Assembly: GCA_002633005.1 (NCBI GenBank)
Contig: NMRA01000021.1
Span: 1,360,735 to 1,424,734, forward strand
Source of the DNA: Phoronis australis
Taxonomy: Eukaryota > Phoronida > Phoronidae
Length of the DNA stretch: 64,000 nucleotides
Direction of reading: 5' to 3'
A program made the translations under genes and the position numbers. Shown one piece after another: positions 59,937 to 64,000 of this stretch (position 1 is its first letter; the number at the start of each line of letters is the position of its first letter). The notes below the pieces were generated by a model. That model was given only the letters and a program-made list of their open reading frames with translations. It searched no databases and had not been told where the DNA came from.

Positions 59937-60240
59937 TTTAGTTGCAAAATTTGCGACATTTCTATTCTTTTTGAAAAAATCATCTTCTTGTGTCCAAGTT
60001 CATGCCTCCAGCCATCTTAGCTACTGCCAGATGTACGAAATTCAATTGCAATGTTTCTATTCTAGAAAAAAGCAGCCTTGCATGTCCAATGGCATGCTTC
60101 CAGCCATTTTAGTTACGGCCAGACGTACGAACTTCAGTTGCAATGTTTCTGTTGTTTTAGAAAAACATATCGTGGCAGGTCCAATGGCATACCTCCAGCG
60201 ATCTCAGTTACGGGGAGACAGACAAACTTTAATAAAACGA
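59937..60240 (+). repeat. Tandem repeat, unit about 92-95 bp, about three copies
   Basis: CATGCCTCCAGCCATCTTAG (60001), CATGCTTCCAGCCATTTTAG (60093) and CATACCTCCAGCGATCTCAG (60188) start matching units. Each continues CAGA-GTACGAA-TTCA-TTGC and then TTTCT-TT--AGAAAAA. The open frame across it is a by-product of the repeat. Confidence 0.85.
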
Positions 60241-63200
60241 ACGCTGCATTTTAGCAACCATTAAACTGTGTTTAGAAAAATTATGGATGAAGACCTTGTA
60301 AAATGAAAAACTGTCAGTTTCGTGGCATGTTTAACTTTATCAACAGAAATTTGTATCGGAGCCGTGTCAGCATGAAGCCTGCTTATCTGTAATGTCAGGT
60401 GTGTTGGCTTGAATTCTCGTGTCCCAAAGTTTGGACACCCTCCCAAACTGGAGAATTTTACTGTAGTTCTACAAGACAGCCTCTACTTGGCACATAGGAA
60501 TATTATTTCCCACTGCCTGTAGAGCTTAAGCAACCACCAATAAGCTTTGCATTGATTACAGTGCCAATCTACATTTTTAAGCACATGTCCAATTTCCATT
60601 GTGCAGGCTGCTTAATATTCTCGAACCACCCTTTCCTGACAGTGCTCCACTCACCCCTATCATCAATGGACTAGTCCAACAACACATGCTCCATCCCTCC
60701 ATGCACTGAGCTGTGCTCTGTAGTGATGTGTGGTGTCATAAATAATGAACTACTAATGATCTCAACAATACTATCTGATTGTGTTAATGTCTACCTGGTC
60801 ACTGAAAAGGGGTCATCTCTCATCTTTGCACTAAGGAAATTGACTCTCTCTTATTGATAGTGGCAGGACGTCACATCCATTCCTGTTGATATCTTACCTA
60901 GTCTTCTATGATACTGGAGTTAATTCAAGTCTGTCGCACACCAAGATGCTTAATCTTCTCCTATGTAAGTATATACTTCTCTTATGAAGGTGTGGGTCTC
61001 TCTCTTTTGTTGAAATTTCATCCTAACGTATTAAGTGTTTGGTTGTAAAGTGCAGATTTTCCTCACTTAAATTGTACTCTTCAGTTGTGGTGCTCTGGAA
61101 ATTGTAAGGAAATTACGGAATAGGAATTTAATTTTTATGCATTTCCATAATGTTGACAACTACTGTTTTCTCCTCAGTGTCTCAGACATTGCCTTGGCTT
61201 TCAGGAATTAATGTAATTGTACTGAGGAATGACAGGAGTGCGATTTTGTGGGTGACTACGATTCCTGTATAATAATATAAATAGGTCTCACTTTCTAATA
61301 GCATTAGGCATCATCCTTGTCTCATATTGGGATACTGGATTGAATCCTTCATGGTGCACTGTCTCCCTTCAGCTGCAGGACAGTGATGTAACACAACTAC
61401 CTGCCAGATAGGGTATCAACAGCTAGTGGTTGATTTAACTATTTTGCCTACCTGAAGCGTATGTAACTGACTTCTAAAATAAATGCATTTGGAAAAGTGA
61501 GAATCGTAGAATTGTGCCTCCCGATGTCAATGTTAAATTTATAGGCGTAAGGCATTACCTATGCAGAGGTCAATGTCTGTGCACTTTGTGTTAAACATCC
61601 CATTTGATTTGAAGTCTGGTGTCCTTTTCACTCTATGAACAGAACCTTTGATGGTTTAGAAGAGTGAAATCTGTTGACACTCTTGGGAATTGTGGTGCCT
61701 TCTCTTCTTGAAGTTGAGAGCATTGATAGTACAGCAAATATCAAGTCTCAACATTCATTCTGAAGGCAGTTAATGCGACTGTGTTTTGTCTACAAATGAC
61801 CAATCTTTAAATGAAATGAAAATAGAAGTTAAAACACCTGTACAGTTGCTATTCAGCAAATTCAAAACATCAGTGTTTGAAAAATGATGCTGGACAGCCG
61901 TGCAAACATTTTTATGGTGGTTGATAGAGTTACTAACTGACCCATTGAGCTGTCTGGTTATAATATGTTGCCATGTTCATATTGGAGGCTGATGTAATAG
62001 GGGTTGAAACATCAGAAGTACCACAAGCACTGTGGCTAGACAGCTTGTAACATGGTCCTCAGAGAATGGTACCATGGTAGTCTGTACTAAGTGGTTGGCT
62101 GACTCATGCAGACCCTCAGGGCAGCTGTGTTCTGTGCATTGTGAAATCTCATCAATGTAAGACAAAAATAATTGACAAAATTGATCTTTTTTGTTTTTAA
62201 TGGATTTTAGCTTTGCTGTGAATGACCATAAGTGTGCCCTGTATGATGCCAATCTTCGGAATAAAACTTTAAATCTGGTTATAAATTAATTAGGTGAAAT
62301 TTGTCTTTCATGGAAATTAAATATTTCCTATCTGACATTTTGTCCTGAGCCATTGTGTCATGAAAGAACTTAGCAAAGGAATGATAACAACCTACTAAAA
62401 CTCTTTCCTTTTCCACAAGTGGTGTGGTGTCTAAACTAAGTGAGCTATTGATTTGATGCCTGCTCTGTTATCTGGCTTAATGTGAGCATAAATTGATAAT
62501 AAAATCCACGTGAAAGATGTCCCCAGAAAACAGGTTACATGTTTTTGATGGCAGTGTATCAAAAGCAAAACTGTAGAGAATCCTACATACATTTCAGTGT
62601 CAAGTTTGCAATAATGGACCGTAATGCCCTCTCTAATTAAAGAGATCCCTGGAATCCTGACCTTTTACATCCCTTTGTGGCCATAAAAATATAAGCGCAG
62701 CCCCTTTCACATTTTGTCCAGGTTCCCATTCACTCCCTTGCATAACATTCAGTAGTAAGGCCCAGCTCAGCAGAGAAGAAGACACCTTTGTGCTATGCTC
62801 AATTGTTTGCCAGTATAGGTTTTGTTGCCATGATATGACAAACTGCATAGACAAGAATCTCACTCTATCTCTAGTTGGTCCCTCATTTTTGGGTCCTCTA
62901 GTCAACATTGACCCTATCCTCTGTTTACAATGAACAAAATGATGACATCTTCAAATTTTGAAGGAAGCAGAAATACACAAAATAATAAATTCACGAATCG
63001 AATCCCTTTAAAGAGATATCCCAGGTGTTTCCTGGGTTCTTTTGTCATGCACCTGAATATTTGCATAATTTTCGGATTGGGGCTATTGTCCCGAGTGTAT
63101 CCATTATTGTAGACTTTGCTGATACAAATGTATTGTATGTACACACATTTTCTACTGTCTGGCTAGACTGCTATCTCCTCTATTCTATATATTGATTCTG

Positions 63201-64000
63201 CAAACGTGGCATGTGGGTGTGATCATTCAGCTTAATGTCATTTAAGTCATGTCGATTTTGTTCTATTAAATGCAGGCCATCTATACCTCATGGTACTGTG
63301 TATGTAGGAATATGAAGTTGCTGTCACAGTGGTATTTGCTTTGTTACTTCGTACCAAAATAATTTCAATGTGGTCATTTTTTTCTTTTTTCAGAACCTGC
63401 TTACTTTTTGCAAGTAATTGGAATTTCAGCAAGTGTTGTTATATGACATCTTCTTACTGCATTCCATTCTTGTAACAGACTAAAATGTTGTAAAAATCTA
63501 CTTTTGTCGAGAAAGTTTACAAAAATGGAATTTCATAAATGTCGGCCATGTTGTATGCTAAATAAACATAGGATTACTGTATTTCGGTTATTATGTGTGA
63601 TTATTAAGTGGTTATTGATCTTCTATGAAAACTAAGCGGCTTTGCAGTAACATTTTCTTAAGCCTTTCGAGCTATTTACGAGCATTTTTCATGAATGTGT
63701 ACCGTATCGTATCTTCATTCACCTCTATATAATGAGGCGAAGGTACATGAATATCTCGTGTCAAGATGGTAGAAATTCAAAGGCTATGACAGATTTTGTT
63801 GAAAAGTTTAGAAAAGTGTTGATAATCACATGTGCGCACCCAGCCTTTAATATGGGGTGGCTCAAATTTCTGGCAATGTGGACCTTTTGCCAACAAAAAA
63901 GCGGGAGGACTAAAAAAAAACTAAGTACCACCTTCACTGTGCGTCTGTGCTTTTCAGTTTTATCTCGTTTTCTCAGACTTTTTGTTTCTCTGAGGCGGAC

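Larger units (their letters stand above)
44816..64000 (+). other. Presumed ST7 intron 1 (at least 19 kb)
   Basis: I found no exon continuing ST7 on the plus strand and no other gene with firm support. The stretch holds mobile-element copies at 44.9-46.8, 50.5, 54.5 and 58.6-59.0 kb, decayed coding fragments on the minus strand at 47.4-48.9 kb, and a tandem repeat at 60 kb. The longer open frames at 49391-49814, 61977-62252 and 62633-62908 have no recognisable content and no splice partners. Confidence 0.55.

Noticed and set aside
62633-62908. 91-codon minus-strand frame
   Set aside because: No family recognised and no neighbouring exon; length not unusual for this much sequence.

Overview
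This is a stretch of animal nuclear genome: AT-rich, intron-rich (GT-AG introns, exons of 70-850 bases), and full of small inverted-repeat transposons, minisatellites and broken mobile-element genes. Protein matches are to conserved metazoan families. The small exons, the foldback elements and the THAP-like and HIRAN-like relics suggest an invertebrate, probably marine, but I cannot name the species. Two single N bases (27150 and 58740) mark a draft assembly.

Three genes can be read. (1) Plus strand, 2146-8533: the last five coding exons of phosducin-like protein (PDCL), which enters the window from the left. (2) Minus strand, 41167 down to 12700: a complete gene for GANP/MCM3AP, the Sac3-family scaffold of the TREX-2 mRNA-export complex. 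I joined 24 coding exons by hand; every junction keeps phase, and the total is 5706 bases (1901 residues plus stop), close to human GANP at about 1980. Order of parts: FG-repeat N-terminus, RRM-like fold, Sac3/GANP helical domain, long charged helix (ENY2/centrin-binding region), and the large C-terminal MCM3AP region. (3) Plus strand, 44668-44815: the first coding exon of ST7/ST7L, whose next exon is not in the window. PDCL and GANP converge; GANP and ST7 diverge from a 3.5-kb intergenic region.

The rest is intron and intergenic DNA with much structure. It holds a Harbinger-like MITE with a second MITE nested in it (17.9-19.1 kb), a TIR element with a 6-bp target duplication (58.6-59.0 kb), and several foldback elements (14.4, 25.6, 54.5 kb). 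Two copies of a large foldback element lie at 42.7-43.3 and 44.9-46.8 kb; the second is interrupted by a LINE 3' fragment and by an insertion with two tRNA-like heads. A degenerate 120-150-bp-period array carrying CTCF-core-like motifs lies at 23.5-24.7 kb. There are two copies of a THAP-like gene start and one HIRAN-like relic.

The most practical point is a 441-bp direct duplication (26709-27149 and 27151-27591) around the N at 27150. It is most likely an assembly join error. Taken literally, it makes an in-frame 77-codon chimeric GANP exon that a gene predictor would accept.

I did not find an operon-like, CRISPR-like or otherwise clearly new system. The novelty candidates are the repeat families and their placement against splice sites.
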